In this document: in pieces, positions 1 to 9,005 of the stretch
Numbering within the stretch: the first letter of the stretch is position 1
Layout of the letters: every line of letters starts with the position of its first letter
NCBI RefSeq assembly: GCF_031177825.1
Contig: NZ_JAPSKE010000010.1
Location: 62,001 to 126,000, forward strand
Direction: 5' to 3'
Source of the DNA: Paenibacillus sp.
GTDB taxonomy: Bacteria > Bacillota > Bacilli > Paenibacillales > YIM-B00363
DNA length: 64,000 bases
Notes under the pieces: generated by a model
The model's database searches: none
Seen by the model: only the letters and a program-made list of their open reading frames with translations
What the model was told of the DNA's origin: nothing
Translations under genes and position numbers: made by a program

Positions 1-1052
1 CTCCGTTGGAACAACGGCTGCATGTAGACGACTTGCGGAATGTATCCCGCGCGGTTCGGGATGCCTTCCGCCGCCAGCGCCTCGCAGAACTGCTCCCGCG
101 TGCAGGTGAAGGCCGACAGATCGAGCCTCATCATATAAAACCAATAGGTGCAATCCCCGCCCTCGGTCACCTGATGGACATGAATGCCGGGCGCGCCGCG
201 CAGCCCTTCGCTGATGCGGTCGCCGATCGCTTGACGCCGTTCGCAAATCCAGCGCAGCTTCTTCAGCTGCGCGATGCCGACCGCGCCTTGCAGTTCGGTC
301 ATCCGATAGTTCGGAGCGACGTAATGCAGCTCGCGCTGCACTTCCGTCCCGAACCGATGATAGTTCTTATCGGCGAAGCCGTGCGTCCGGTAATAATCCG
401 TCCGCTCGCCGGAATTGATTGTCACCATGCCGCCGTCGCCGGTCGAAATATGCTTGAAGTCGTTCGTGCTGAAGGCGCCGTAATCGCCGAACGTACCGGC
501 GTAACGCCCTTTATATTTGGTCAGGTACGACTGGGCGCAATCCTCGATCACCTTCAGCCCGTGCCGCTTCGCGATGTCCAGGATCGCATCCATGTCGCAC
601 GGGTTGCCCGCCAGGTGGACGACGACGATGGCCTTCGTCCGCGGCGTAATGCACGCCTCGATCGAGGCGGGATCCATGTTGTACGTGTGCGGGTCGAGAT
701 CGGCGAATACCGGGATAGCGTTCTGGTACAAAATTCCGACCAACGTTCCCTGGTCCGTGATCGGGCTCGTGATGACCTCGTCGCCGACGGTGACGCCCGC
801 CGCGCCGAGCGCCACATGAATCGCCGCGGTTCCGGACGAGGTCGCGACGCTGTATTTGACGCCATAAATCTCGTTAAAGTCCTCAAGAAACTTCTTCACT
901 TTGCCGCCGAAATGATAGAACAACGTCTCTTGCTCCAGCGCCTCGAGAAGCTCGCGCGCTTCCTCGACGCCGAACCGCTTGCCTGCGCTGAACGCCGTCG
1001 ACTTCGTCTTCGGCCCGCCGAAGAGCGCCAGCTCCTCTGCCTTCGTTCCCAT
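1..1052 (-). CDS. DegT/DnrJ/EryC1/StrS family PLP-dependent aminotransferase (3' end outside window)
   Basis: About 350 codons are visible; the C-terminus lies beyond base 1. The ATG at 1052 follows a GGAAGGGG ribosome binding site and lies 20 nt after the stop of the deacetylase-like gene, so the two are co-transcribed. The fold-type I aminotransferase signature is complete in the visible part: the SGT phosphate-binding loop near residues 72-75, the Asp of VIEDCAQ at residue 171 that contacts the PLP pyridine nitrogen, and the Schiff-base lysine K200 in STNDFKHISTGDGG. The family transfers amino groups to keto-sugars, but members of this subgroup in catabolic operons have no settled substrate. 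Its place behind a sugar ABC importer points to processing of an imported sugar derivative; that role is inferred. Confidence 0.9.
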   Translation of the reverse strand, partial: MGTKAEELALFGGPKTKSTAFSAGKRFGVEEARELLEALEQETLFYHFGGKVKKFLEDFNEIYGVKYSVATSSGTAAIHVALGAAGVTVGDEVITSPITDQGTLVGILYQNAIPVFADLDPHTYNMDPASIEACITPRTKAIVVVHLAGNPCDMDAILDIAKRHGLKVIEDCAQSYLTKYKGRYAGTFGDYGAFSTNDFKHISTGDGGMVTINSGERTDYYRTHGFADKNYHRFGTEVQRELHYVAPNYRMTELQGAVGIAQLKKLRWICERRQAIGDRISEGLRGAPGIHVHQVTEGGDCTYWFYMMRLDLSAFTCTREQFCEALAAEGIPNRAGYIPQVVYMQPLFQR

Positions 1053-1072
1053 TCCCGTACCCCTTCCGGCCT

Positions 1073-2812
1073 TCAGCCTTGGTGTAATCCGGATGCCGCA
1101 GCGGTCTGCTGCCGCGATTCCGTCGCAAACTCGACTTGGACGCGTACGCATGGAAGACCGAACCGCTCGACGGTCTGCGCGGCCGTCTCCCCGGCCGACA
1201 GCGGGCGATACGCGGCGATCGGCAGCGGCGCGCCCTCGACGACCAATCGGCCGTCCGCCCCGAAGCCGGCCACGCGCCGCTCCCGCTTCGCGCGAACCCA
1301 ATCGTTGATCTCCGCTCCGGTCCAGAAGACGAAGCCTTGCCGCTTCGCCTCGCGCGCCGTGTCCGCCATCGCCCGGCGAACGGCGGGCTGCTCGTAGATA
1401 TGCTTCTGATGATACAGGAAATGCGCGACGCCGCGCACCTCTTTCACCTTAGCCAAGAACGGAGCGATGACCGTCGTGTCCGACAGGCTCGGATGCATCA
1501 AGTCCTGCGTCAAAAACCCGATCTCCAACACGTTGTACAGCCGGTTCTTCTCGTCCGACCAACCGATCGGGAAATACGGATGGCTCGTGCCGAACGGAAA
1601 GCCGACGTTCCCTTTCTTGCTCGGCCCGCGGGTTTGATCGGACGCGATGCCGGCCGCCTCGCACCAGCGAAACAGCTCGCCCCAGCCCTCGAACCGGGTG
1701 TAGTGGTTCTTGTTGGAGACGGCGCCGCGCAGACCGGTGGCCGACTTGAACCAAGCGAACTGCCGGTCGAATTCGGCCTGCGACCAGATCCCGCGCTCCA
1801 TCTCCAGCGCGTTATAGTGAAACGCGAGCTCATGGCCCGCTTCCATGATTTTCGGATACAGCGCTGCGGAAAACCCCGGTTCGATCATGCACCACGTCGA
1901 GCGCACGCCGCATTCGGCCAACGCCTCGAGCGTCGCTTCGGCCGAAGCGTCGATGTTGAAGTCGCTGTCATGCGAAATCATAGCCACCGCTTCGATCCCC
2001 TCGGGCCAGTAATCGACGAACGGCACCGTCAACCCTGCTTCCGCAGCCCCGGCGAGCAGACGCTGCAGCAGCGCCTCGCGCCAATAATCGGCGTACGGAT
2101 GCTCGAAATACGGCATGCCGGTCGCGGTAAACGCACGGTCGGCCTCCCAATCCATCTGGCATTGATCGTCCGCCTTCAGAATGCCTTCATCGACCGCCCC
2201 CGTCCCGTCCTGCGCCGGGATGCCGTCCTCGTAAACCGGCCGCTCGCCTTGCTGCAGCCGCACGATCACGGACGGAATATCCACGGCCCACCGGACGATG
2301 GAGCCGGCGCCGACGCGGAACGTCTGAAGCAGCGGACCCGCTTCGCTGACGTCCTCTCGGCTTGCGAGAACGGAGCCTTCCTCCCGGCAAGAAACGGCCG
2401 CGGAACGTTCTCCCGGCGCCGGCCGTCCCCAAGGACGCCCCCGGAAATATCGCATCGGACGGCCGCCCGGCGTCTCGCCGGGCAGCGTCGCGTAGCCGAT
2501 CGGCACTTCCGGCAGCTGCCGGCAGCCGAGCCGCGCCGCCAAGTACGGCAAGCCCGCGAACGAGATGACGATGCCGCCGCGCTCCGCGAAGTCCCACAGC
2601 TTCCCTTCGGATTCCGCTCCACCCGTGACGGCCGCGATCACGATATCGAAGCCGCCGGCGCCGATGTCGTCCGCCGAACCGATACGGGTAAACGGGATGC
2701 CCGCGTACGTCAGGAGCTCTTGGATATAGAGTTGAAATACGTTGGCTTGATGTCGATGAATTCGTTCCGTCGCCGTTGAATCGAGGTAAATGCCGATTTG
2801 AGCCATTTTCAT
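1073..2812 (-). CDS. Two-domain protein: glutamine-amidotransferase/ThuA-like N-domain plus polysaccharide-deacetylase-like C-domain
   Basis: The protein has 579 residues and starts at ATG 2812, about 10 nt after AAAGGTG (an ATG two codons in is an alternative). Residues 1-100 (IGIYLDSTATERIHRHQANV, FDIVIAAVTGG, GGIVISFAG) look like a class I amidotransferase/ThuA-like Rossmann domain. Residues about 265-500 resemble a NodB/polysaccharide-deacetylase barrel: MISHDSDF supplies a putative metal Asp pair, ELAFHYN a histidine, and FLYHQKHIYEQP the late catalytic histidine region. There is no signal peptide, so it should act in the cytoplasm on imported material. It sits between the solute-binding protein and the aminotransferase. 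Removing an N-acyl group or editing a glycan fragment is a reasonable guess, but the substrate cannot be read from sequence. Confidence 0.75.
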   Translation of the reverse strand: MKMAQIGIYLDSTATERIHRHQANVFQLYIQELLTYAGIPFTRIGSADDIGAGGFDIVIAAVTGGAESEGKLWDFAERGGIVISFAGLPYLAARLGCRQLPEVPIGYATLPGETPGGRPMRYFRGRPWGRPAPGERSAAVSCREEGSVLASREDVSEAGPLLQTFRVGAGSIVRWAVDIPSVIVRLQQGERPVYEDGIPAQDGTGAVDEGILKADDQCQMDWEADRAFTATGMPYFEHPYADYWREALLQRLLAGAAEAGLTVPFVDYWPEGIEAVAMISHDSDFNIDASAEATLEALAECGVRSTWCMIEPGFSAALYPKIMEAGHELAFHYNALEMERGIWSQAEFDRQFAWFKSATGLRGAVSNKNHYTRFEGWGELFRWCEAAGIASDQTRGPSKKGNVGFPFGTSHPYFPIGWSDEKNRLYNVLEIGFLTQDLMHPSLSDTTVIAPFLAKVKEVRGVAHFLYHQKHIYEQPAVRRAMADTAREAKRQGFVFWTGAEINDWVRAKRERRVAGFGADGRLVVEGAPLPIAAYRPLSAGETAAQTVERFGLPCVRVQVEFATESRQQTAAASGLHQG

Positions 2813-2859
2813 AGAATGAACGCACCTTTACTCTTCGTTGTAGTGACCGTCGAAAGCAA

Positions 2860-2884
2860 ATCGGGCTATGGTTCATAGCCCGAT
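2860..2884 (-). terminator. Perfect 11-bp hairpin after the solute-binding-protein gene
   Basis: ATCGGGCTATG and CATAGCCCGAT form a perfect stem with a 3-nt loop, 11 nt after the stop of the solute-binding protein. The run that follows on the minus strand (TTTGCTTT) is only moderately T-rich. It is therefore either a leaky terminator that lowers expression of the downstream deacetylase and aminotransferase genes, or an mRNA 3'-end stabiliser that keeps binding-protein message abundant. Confidence 0.6.
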
Positions 2885-2894
2885 CCGTATGCCG

Positions 2895-4508
2895 TTATTC
2901 CCAGCGGCGATCCGTATACCCGCGTTCCTTGAACACCGCGTTGTACTCTTCGATGATCTGAGCGCCGCCGCGCGCGAGGTATTCCTCGACCATAGCGTCC
3001 CAGTCGGAAATCGGGCGTTGGCCGACGATCATCTTCGTCTGCTCGTTCATGAGGAACTGCGTCAGCTCCGCGCCCTTCTGCGCTTCCGTCTCGGAGACGA
3101 CGCCTACGTTCGGCTGGAAGTATTGCTTATAGTCCTTGCTCAGCTTCACGAGGTCGGTCGTCGCCTGAATCAGCTTCGGCTCCGTGTACGCCGCCTCGAA
3201 CTCCGGATCTTGGTCCGGGAGCACCCACGCCGTGTTGTCTTGGAAGTAAAGGAACGGCTGGGTTCCCTTCTCCGGCTCGAGCACCTTGCGTTTGCCGTCC
3301 GCGACTTCGTAACCGACGCCTTCGCCGCCGTAGAACCAGTCGTGGTCCGGGTTCGACTTGTTCTGCTCCGCCATCGGGTAGAATTGACGGGAGAACTCAT
3401 GCATGTCGAGAATTTTCTTCAGCTTCTCCGGATCGTCCTTCAGCTTCGCGTTGAAGGCGTTGAATCGAGCGTAGCCCTTGCCGGCGACGAGTCCCTGGGA
3501 GCCGTCCGGCGCAAGGAACGGAGGCAGCACCGCGAATTCCGCTTTCGGCGCGATCTCCAGCAAGCTCGTCATGTAGTCTTGGGACATGCCGCGCGGCGCG
3601 ACCAAGAACAAGCCCGCTTTGCCGGAATAAAACTCGTTGTTCGTATCCGCCCAGTTGAGCACCGCGAAGTCCGGCGTCATTGCCTTCTCTTGATTCAGCT
3701 TATGGAAAAATTCGATCAGTTCCTTGCGGCCTTCCGAGATGATGCCAGGGATATAATTGCCGTTCTCGTCTTGGTGGTAATAAGAATCGAACTGCCAGTA
3801 AGGACCCATGGCAAAGTTCGGGTTGATGTTCTGCCCGATCGCCATGCCGTACGTGTCGTCCTTGCCGTTCTGGTCCGGGTCGTCCTTCGTGAAGGCGATG
3901 AGCGCGGCGGCCAACTCTTCGTAGCTCGTCGGAACGGCCAGACCCAGATTGTCGAGCCAATCTTTGCGGATGAAGTAGGAGCTCGACTCCGTCGGCGACC
4001 AGGACGGGATCCCGTAGATTTTGCCGTCGATCGTGAACGGCGCCCACAGCGCTTCCGGAATCGCCTTCAACGACGGATACTGGTCGATATAATCGTTAAG
4101 CGCCAGAAACGCGCCTTGCTTCGCCCAGCGGGGGAAGTTGTCGGAACGGCTCGCTTCGAAGCCGATCATGTCCGGCATCGAACCGGTGGAGACGACGGCG
4201 CTCAGCTTCTCGGGATACGTCTCTGCCGGCACCTTCTCCACGAAATAATCCACGTTGAATTTCTCGTTCAGCTTCTTCAAGCCCTCGCCGTCGTTCGGCG
4301 CCGGGTTGCCGTAGATGTACGTCATGCCGGTAATCTTATGAACCTTCTCCGGCTCCGCCTTAGGCTCTTCCGCCGGGGTCTTCGCCTCCCCTTGCGGCGC
4401 CGTCTCTGTCCCGGTCGGTTTCTCTTCGCCGGCGCTCCCGCCGGAGCATGCCGTCGCCAGCGTCATCGCCGCGGCTACCATCGAGAGGAGTAAAGCCTTC
4501 TTTTTCAT
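2895..4508 (-). CDS. Extracellular solute-binding lipoprotein of a carbohydrate ABC importer (family 1, YtcQ/LipO type)
   Basis: The start is the ATG at 4508, 7 nt after GGAGGG; an in-frame upstream ATG at 4568 lacks such a site and would spoil the signal peptide. The product has 537 residues. MKKKALLLSM begins a lipoprotein signal with lipobox TATAC and the acylated Cys at residue 21, followed by a Gly/Glu/Pro-rich tether. The rest is a long solute-binding fold typical of the 500-560-residue proteins paired with LplB/YtcP permeases. It captures an oligosaccharide at the outer membrane face and hands it to the two permeases encoded just upstream. No ATPase gene is present; such systems usually share an MsmX-type ATPase encoded elsewhere. 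Confidence 0.93.
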   Translation of the reverse strand: MKKKALLLSMVAAAMTLATACSGGSAGEEKPTGTETAPQGEAKTPAEEPKAEPEKVHKITGMTYIYGNPAPNDGEGLKKLNEKFNVDYFVEKVPAETYPEKLSAVVSTGSMPDMIGFEASRSDNFPRWAKQGAFLALNDYIDQYPSLKAIPEALWAPFTIDGKIYGIPSWSPTESSSYFIRKDWLDNLGLAVPTSYEELAAALIAFTKDDPDQNGKDDTYGMAIGQNINPNFAMGPYWQFDSYYHQDENGNYIPGIISEGRKELIEFFHKLNQEKAMTPDFAVLNWADTNNEFYSGKAGLFLVAPRGMSQDYMTSLLEIAPKAEFAVLPPFLAPDGSQGLVAGKGYARFNAFNAKLKDDPEKLKKILDMHEFSRQFYPMAEQNKSNPDHDWFYGGEGVGYEVADGKRKVLEPEKGTQPFLYFQDNTAWVLPDQDPEFEAAYTEPKLIQATTDLVKLSKDYKQYFQPNVGVVSETEAQKGAELTQFLMNEQTKMIVGQRPISDWDAMVEEYLARGGAQIIEEYNAVFKERGYTDRRWE

Positions 4509-4611
4509 TGTCGAACCCTCCATTTTTTTGTACTTCCCCGACTTTCTTCGTTTCGTCCGATTCTTCATGTTCTACCCATTGCCATGCCGTGCGCCCAATT
4601 CAACGAACGGG

Positions 4612-5490
4612 TCAGCCCTTCACTGAACCGAGCATCACCCCCTTGGCGAAGTGCTTTTGCAGGAACGGGTAGACGATGAGAATCGGCAGCGTGGCCAGCA
4701 AAATCGCGGCCATCTGAATCGTAACCGGCGGCGGCGGATTTTCCAGAAGCATCATCGCCTCGTTGCCCAGCGCCGCGGTCGCTTCGTTCATGATCACGAT
4801 CTGACGAAGCACGACCTGGATCGGCCATTTGGCCGAATCGTTCAAATACAAGACGCCCTCGAAGTACTTGTTCCAGTGCCCCACCGCGTAAAACAACCCG
4901 AAAGCCGCAAGCGAAGGTTTGGAAAGCGGGAGAATGATGCTCGTGAAAATGCGCAATTCGTTCGCCCCGTCGATGAGGCCGGCTTCCGTCAGCTCGCTTG
5001 GAATGCTTAAGAAAAACTGCCGCATGACGATCAAGTTGAAGGAGCTGATCGCGCTCGGAACGATGAGCGCCCAGATCGAGTTCATCAAGCCGGTTTCCTT
5101 GACGATAAGGAACGTCGGGATCATGCCCGCGTTAAACAATAAGGTGAAAATGACGAGCAGCAAAATGACGCGCTGTCCCGTAACGTTCCTCGTGAGCCCG
5201 TACGCCATCGTCGCCGTGAGCAACAGGTTGACGGCTGTGCCGAGGACGGTCACATAGCCGGTCACCCCCAACGATCTGACGAAGCTCCGGGAAGCGAGGA
5301 TCGTCTGGTACGCATCCGTCACCCAATGCGTGGGCCACAGGATGAAGTCTTTCTCCAGGACGTCCCGCAGCGACGAGAACGAAACGGAGAAGATGTGCAC
5401 GAACGGGAACAGCATCAGCACCGCGATGACGGCGAGGAGCAGCGCGTTGACGCCGTCGACGACTTTATCTAGCATCGACCGATTATACAT
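4612..5490 (-). CDS. Carbohydrate ABC transporter permease (MalG/YtcP family)
   Basis: A 292-residue integral membrane protein with six predicted transmembrane segments. The EAA loop, where the ATPase docks, is visible as LTEAGLIDGANELRIFTSII near residues 185-205. The C-terminus ends in FLQKHFAKGVMLGSVKG, a common YtcP-type ending. It follows the LplB-type permease by 30 nt and precedes the binding protein, which is the standard permease-permease-binding-protein order in this subfamily. Confidence 0.93.
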   Translation of the reverse strand: MYNRSMLDKVVDGVNALLLAVIAVLMLFPFVHIFSVSFSSLRDVLEKDFILWPTHWVTDAYQTILASRSFVRSLGVTGYVTVLGTAVNLLLTATMAYGLTRNVTGQRVILLLVIFTLLFNAGMIPTFLIVKETGLMNSIWALIVPSAISSFNLIVMRQFFLSIPSELTEAGLIDGANELRIFTSIILPLSKPSLAAFGLFYAVGHWNKYFEGVLYLNDSAKWPIQVVLRQIVIMNEATAALGNEAMMLLENPPPPVTIQMAAILLATLPILIVYPFLQKHFAKGVMLGSVKG

Positions 5491-5520
5491 GGAAGGAACT
5501 CACCCGACCCTCTCTGATGT

Positions 5521-6477
5521 TTAGTACAGCCCCTCTTCGCCGAAACGCTTGGCGATGTGGTTGGCGAACACGACCAGGACCAAGCCGACTACGCCTTTGA
5601 ACATGCCCACCGCGGTGGCGAAGCTGACATCGCCTTGCTGAATCCCTTTGAAATACACGTAGGTATCGAGGACGTTGCCGGTATCCATATTGAACGGATT
5701 GAGCATCAGGAAAATTTGTTCGAACCCGAGGTCGAGCACGTTCCCCAGCCGGATGATGAACAGGACGACGATGACGCTGCGAATGGCGGGAAGCGTCACG
5801 TGCCACAGCTGCTTCCACCGGTTGGCCCCGTCGATGACGGCCGCTTCGTAGAGGCTCGGGTTCACGCCGGCGAGGGCGGCCAAGAAAATAATCGTGCCCC
5901 ACCCGGATTCTTTCCAGATGATCTGCAGCGTAATGAGCGGCTTGAAGAACGCCGGATCGGTCAAGAACGGAATCGCTTCGAGCCCGAACCACGAACCGAG
6001 CACCGTATTGACGAGACCCTCGCCGCGAAGAAACACGGTGAAGATGCCGGCGACGACGACCCAAGACAAGAAGTGCGGCAGGTACACCATGGACTGAACG
6101 AAGCGCTTGTACGCTTCGTTCCGCACCTCGTTCAGCATGAGCGCAAGCACGATCGATACGGGGAAGGCGACGAAAATTTGCAGAAGCGCGATATTAATCG
6201 TGTTCCACAGCACCCTTACGACTTCATCGTCTTCGAAAATGCGGGAGAAGTGGGCCATCCCGACCCACTCGCTCGCCCATAAGCCGCCGAACGGGTTGAA
6301 ATCTTTGAAGGCGATTACAAGCCCGCCCATCGGGAGATACCGGTAAACCAAAAAGTATAAAATGCCCGGCAGCAGCAGCAGATGTACGTAACGCTCCTTC
6401 CATAGCCGCTGACCGATTTTCTTCCACGCGCTCCGCGGCTTCATGCCTCCCTGGATCGGGACCGTCGCTCGTACCAT
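5521..6477 (-). CDS. Carbohydrate ABC transporter permease (LplB/UgpA family), first gene of the importer operon
   Basis: A 318-residue membrane protein with about six transmembrane helices and the EAA motif LYEAAVIDGANRWKQLWHV near residue 215. The segment YRYLPMGGLVIAFKDFNPF is typical of LplB-like permeases. It is the first gene after a good sigma-A promoter (6540-6569) whose -10 lies inside the shared operator-like sequence, so the importer, deacetylase-like and aminotransferase genes probably form one regulated transcript. Confidence 0.93.
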   Translation of the reverse strand: MVRATVPIQGGMKPRSAWKKIGQRLWKERYVHLLLLPGILYFLVYRYLPMGGLVIAFKDFNPFGGLWASEWVGMAHFSRIFEDDEVVRVLWNTINIALLQIFVAFPVSIVLALMLNEVRNEAYKRFVQSMVYLPHFLSWVVVAGIFTVFLRGEGLVNTVLGSWFGLEAIPFLTDPAFFKPLITLQIIWKESGWGTIIFLAALAGVNPSLYEAAVIDGANRWKQLWHVTLPAIRSVIVVLFIIRLGNVLDLGFEQIFLMLNPFNMDTGNVLDTYVYFKGIQQGDVSFATAVGMFKGVVGLVLVVFANHIAKRFGEEGLY

Positions 6478-6522
6478 GGCGTGTCCAGCACTCCTCGCTT
6501 ATGTCATATGGTTTTATAGTGA

Positions 6523-6544
6523 ACATGTATATTACCTGTATATT
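6523..6544. promoter_or_regulatory. Operator-like direct repeat, copy 1 (importer operon)
   Basis: Reads ACATGTATATTACCTGTAT followed by ATT on the plus strand. It shares ACATGTAT and AC(C/T)TGTAT, spaced 11 bp apart, with the copies at 8917-8940 and 9006-9030. It covers the -10 and start region of the importer promoter, the position expected for a repressor. No matching regulator gene is in the window. Confidence 0.6.
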
Positions 6545-6569
6545 AAGTTACGATTTCCCGGTTTGTCAA
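6540..6569 (-). promoter_or_regulatory. Sigma-A promoter of the importer operon
   Basis: On the minus strand TTGACA (6569-6564) and TAATAT (6545-6540) are separated by 18 nt. The -10 overlaps the operator-like sequence. Confidence 0.7.
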
Positions 6570-6606
6570 TCGTTCGGCAAGAGAAAATATTGCACCCCTT
6601 CAAGCG

Positions 6607-6620
6607 TGTAAGCGGATCCA
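6607..6620. promoter_or_regulatory. Possible CcpA cre site upstream of the importer promoter
   Basis: TGTAAGCGGATCCA matches 12 of 14 positions of TGWAANCGNTNWCA. It lies about 40 bp upstream of the -35, which is compatible with carbon catabolite control. Assignment by consensus only. Confidence 0.35.
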
Positions 6621-6675
6621 TGTCGAAAGCCGCTCCGGGTCCCTGACGACCGTCGGAACCGGAACGGAGGACGGC

Positions 6676-8880
6676 TTACCTCAGCCGCTCCGCCGTACCC
6701 TCCTCGTCGATCCGAACGCGATCGTCGCCCGCCGAAACGATGACTCCCGCTTCTTCCCAAGCGACCTCCAACGCAAGCGCCGCTTCGCTGCCGACGCTCG
6801 GCGCAAGCAGCGTCGCAAGGCGCGCCCGACCGTCCCGGTTCGGTCGCAGCCGTACCTTGAGGTATAAGCCGTATTCCTCCGCGCCGGGGTAGGACGCAAC
6901 GATCGTCTCGCAATCGCCTTCCGCCAGCAGCCGGCCTTCGACAGCCGCCTTGGCCCCCCGAACGGCGAACGCCGTTCCGCGAAGGCGCTCGCCTTCCGCC
7001 AATGGGCGCCCGTCCTGTATGAACGCGGCGGCCGAATGAAACAGAAGCTCCGCTTCGTCTTCGGCTCGGTGCAAGCGGATATCGTCCAAGACGACGTAAT
7101 ACGAGTCCGACACATGGACGATCGTCCGACGCCACCCTCGCAAGGCGCCCTCGTACGCGTCGGACGCCTCGCCCGCGGCGAAGGCGAAGCCCGGCGAGAC
7201 GTCCCAGGCGGTCAGCCGCCCGCCACCGCGCCTGGATTGCCCCTTGCCGTTCACGAGCAGTCCGTTATGCCCGATCGTTCCGTTCGTATACTCGTGACGC
7301 GGACCGGGCCGATAATCTTGGTACCCGGGATCGGTCAAGAGCCACTCCCCGGCTACGTTCAAGATGAAATGGTTCTGGTCGTAATGATTATGATCGCGAC
7401 TGGACGGGCTCGACGTGAATGCCAGCGCATGATCCCGCTCGCCCCACCCGCTGCGCAGCGCCGCCCATCCAATCCGAGGGAACATCCTCGACGCGCGGCC
7501 CGCGAAGAAGACGTCGGGGGAAGCCCCCTTCGGGAGCTCGGGCGCGTGCAACAGGTTCAGCAGGACGGCCGGCTTCGTAGCTTCGAAGCGTTCCACATAC
7601 CCCATCGCGGCTTCGTGACCCGCATTCGCCGCGAGCAGCGACATGAGGTACGATAAATCCAGCGTCGCGTGACAATCCGACAAATTCGCGAACGTCGCTT
7701 CCCCGCCGGCCGCCTGGAAATAAAAGAACAGCTCCGGCACGACCTCCGTCAAGTACCGATGGTCGAGGAGGGATGCGTCCCCGGTCGCCTTCTTCAGGGC
7801 GACCGCGGCTTGCGCGGCATGCTTCGCCGCGACGTTGACGTACATGAGCCCCTCCGTTTCGTCGGAATCGGCGCGGAGATCCAGATACGTTTTCAAGTAT
7901 GAATAGGTTTGATGGATGAATTTGCCCGCCGCGGGCTCCTCGTCGACGATGGCCAGCGCGCCGATCAGCATCGCGACTTGCTTCGCCACGATGATGTTGT
8001 GGTGGTCTCCGTTGTCCCAATCGATCGACATCGGACGGAGCCCCTTCTCGAGAATCGCCGTGCGCACGAGCTCGCGTTCGGCCTCCGTCATCGTATCGTA
8101 CACGGCGTCGTAAGCGGTCGCCGCCCCGATGGCGAAGTGCGCGTTGCTTAAATTCCCCTCCGCGCCGCGCCAAGGGAACTCGTACCAACGGTCGTAGCGC
8201 GCGAGATCCAGAAGCATCGCCCGGACCCGATCCGCGTACCGCCGCTCCTCCGTGAGTCCGTACAACGTCGCAAGCGTCACCAGCCGATTTTCGATTTGCC
8301 GCGAGTACATCGTCCAGAACGGATAGTCGACGTAACCGGCCGGATTCGGCAGCGGCTCCGGCTGGCGAAGCGGATAAGCGACGTCGATGACATCGGGCGC
8401 ATTCAAATACGTCACGCGAAAGCCCGACTCCAGCATGTACGATTCGCCCAGCTCTTGCAGCTCCCGCCAGATGCGGTCCACGTCGATGCCGGCGACGGAT
8501 TCGGGAGCGGCGATCCGCTGCCGCAACCGAAGCCGTTCTTCCTCCGTGTATAGGATCCGAGGGTGGCCGGCGACCAGGCGCCCGAGATCGGGCGAACCCG
8601 AAGCGACGACGATCGTCAGCCGCTGCTCGAACGACGGGCCGTCCCCCGCGGAGACGGAGACGCGCACCTCGGCCGAGCCGACGGAACCGCCGACGATCGT
8701 CTCTCCATCGACGCGCACGACGGACGAGTCGCTGCTGCTCGCCGTCACGCGAAGCGTCCCGTCGAGATAAACCCCCGGCTCCCGGTACGCCCGGACGCGA
8801 AGCTCCGCCCGCTCGCCCGGTTCTAGAACGCGCACCGCCAGCACTTCGATCCCCGTCATCGCCGACAACCCTTGCCGCAT
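6676..8880 (-). CDS. Heparinase II/III family polysaccharide lyase-like protein with N-terminal Ig-like domain
   Basis: A 734-residue protein without a clear signal peptide. Residues about 10-95 form an Ig-like beta domain (VRVDGETIVGGSVGSAEVRV). After HPRILYTEEERLRLRQRI comes an alpha-helical toroid region (about 105-430), then the heparinase II/III beta domain with the characteristic SRDHNHYDQNHFILNVAGEW near residues 490-512. The family cleaves uronate-containing glycans by beta-elimination or acts on the resulting unsaturated oligosaccharides. Lack of an export signal suggests cytoplasmic processing of imported fragments. It has its own promoter region and operator copy, so it can be expressed with the importer. 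The exact substrate is unknown. Confidence 0.85.
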   Translation of the reverse strand: MRQGLSAMTGIEVLAVRVLEPGERAELRVRAYREPGVYLDGTLRVTASSSDSSVVRVDGETIVGGSVGSAEVRVSVSAGDGPSFEQRLTIVVASGSPDLGRLVAGHPRILYTEEERLRLRQRIAAPESVAGIDVDRIWRELQELGESYMLESGFRVTYLNAPDVIDVAYPLRQPEPLPNPAGYVDYPFWTMYSRQIENRLVTLATLYGLTEERRYADRVRAMLLDLARYDRWYEFPWRGAEGNLSNAHFAIGAATAYDAVYDTMTEAERELVRTAILEKGLRPMSIDWDNGDHHNIIVAKQVAMLIGALAIVDEEPAAGKFIHQTYSYLKTYLDLRADSDETEGLMYVNVAAKHAAQAAVALKKATGDASLLDHRYLTEVVPELFFYFQAAGGEATFANLSDCHATLDLSYLMSLLAANAGHEAAMGYVERFEATKPAVLLNLLHAPELPKGASPDVFFAGRASRMFPRIGWAALRSGWGERDHALAFTSSPSSRDHNHYDQNHFILNVAGEWLLTDPGYQDYRPGPRHEYTNGTIGHNGLLVNGKGQSRRGGGRLTAWDVSPGFAFAAGEASDAYEGALRGWRRTIVHVSDSYYVVLDDIRLHRAEDEAELLFHSAAAFIQDGRPLAEGERLRGTAFAVRGAKAAVEGRLLAEGDCETIVASYPGAEEYGLYLKVRLRPNRDGRARLATLLAPSVGSEAALALEVAWEEAGVIVSAGDDRVRIDEEGTAERLR

Positions 8881-8900
8881 TTTGAATAGCCCCCTTAATT

Positions 8901-8914
8901 ATTAAACGCTTACA
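8901..8914. promoter_or_regulatory. Possible CcpA cre site in the lyase leader
   Basis: ATTAAACGCTTACA matches the cre consensus at 12 of 14 positions, differing only at the first two bases. It lies between the lyase start codon and its promoter, a typical place for catabolite-repression roadblock sites. Confidence 0.4.
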
Positions 8915-8916
8915 TT

Positions 8917-8940
8917 ATACATGTATTTCACTTGTATTTC
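8917..8940. promoter_or_regulatory. Operator-like direct repeat, copy 2, overlapping the lyase promoter
   Basis: ATACATGTATTTCACTTGTA continues as TTTC. The minus-strand -10 TATAAT for the lyase gene occupies 8919-8914 and touches this element, so bound protein would cover the lyase promoter. See copies at 6523-6544 and 9006-9030. Confidence 0.6.
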
Positions 8941-9005
8941 AGTGACTCCAAGCCTACCATCGCATGGACCGGGGTGTCAATAGGAATAGGAGAACCCGAA
9001 AATCA

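Noticed and set aside
2868..4493. A 541-codon plus-strand open frame opposite the solute-binding-protein gene
   Set aside because: It mirrors a clear lipoprotein gene on the other strand, is Arg/Leu/Val-rich with no domain, and lacks a ribosome binding site; high GC makes such antisense frames common here.
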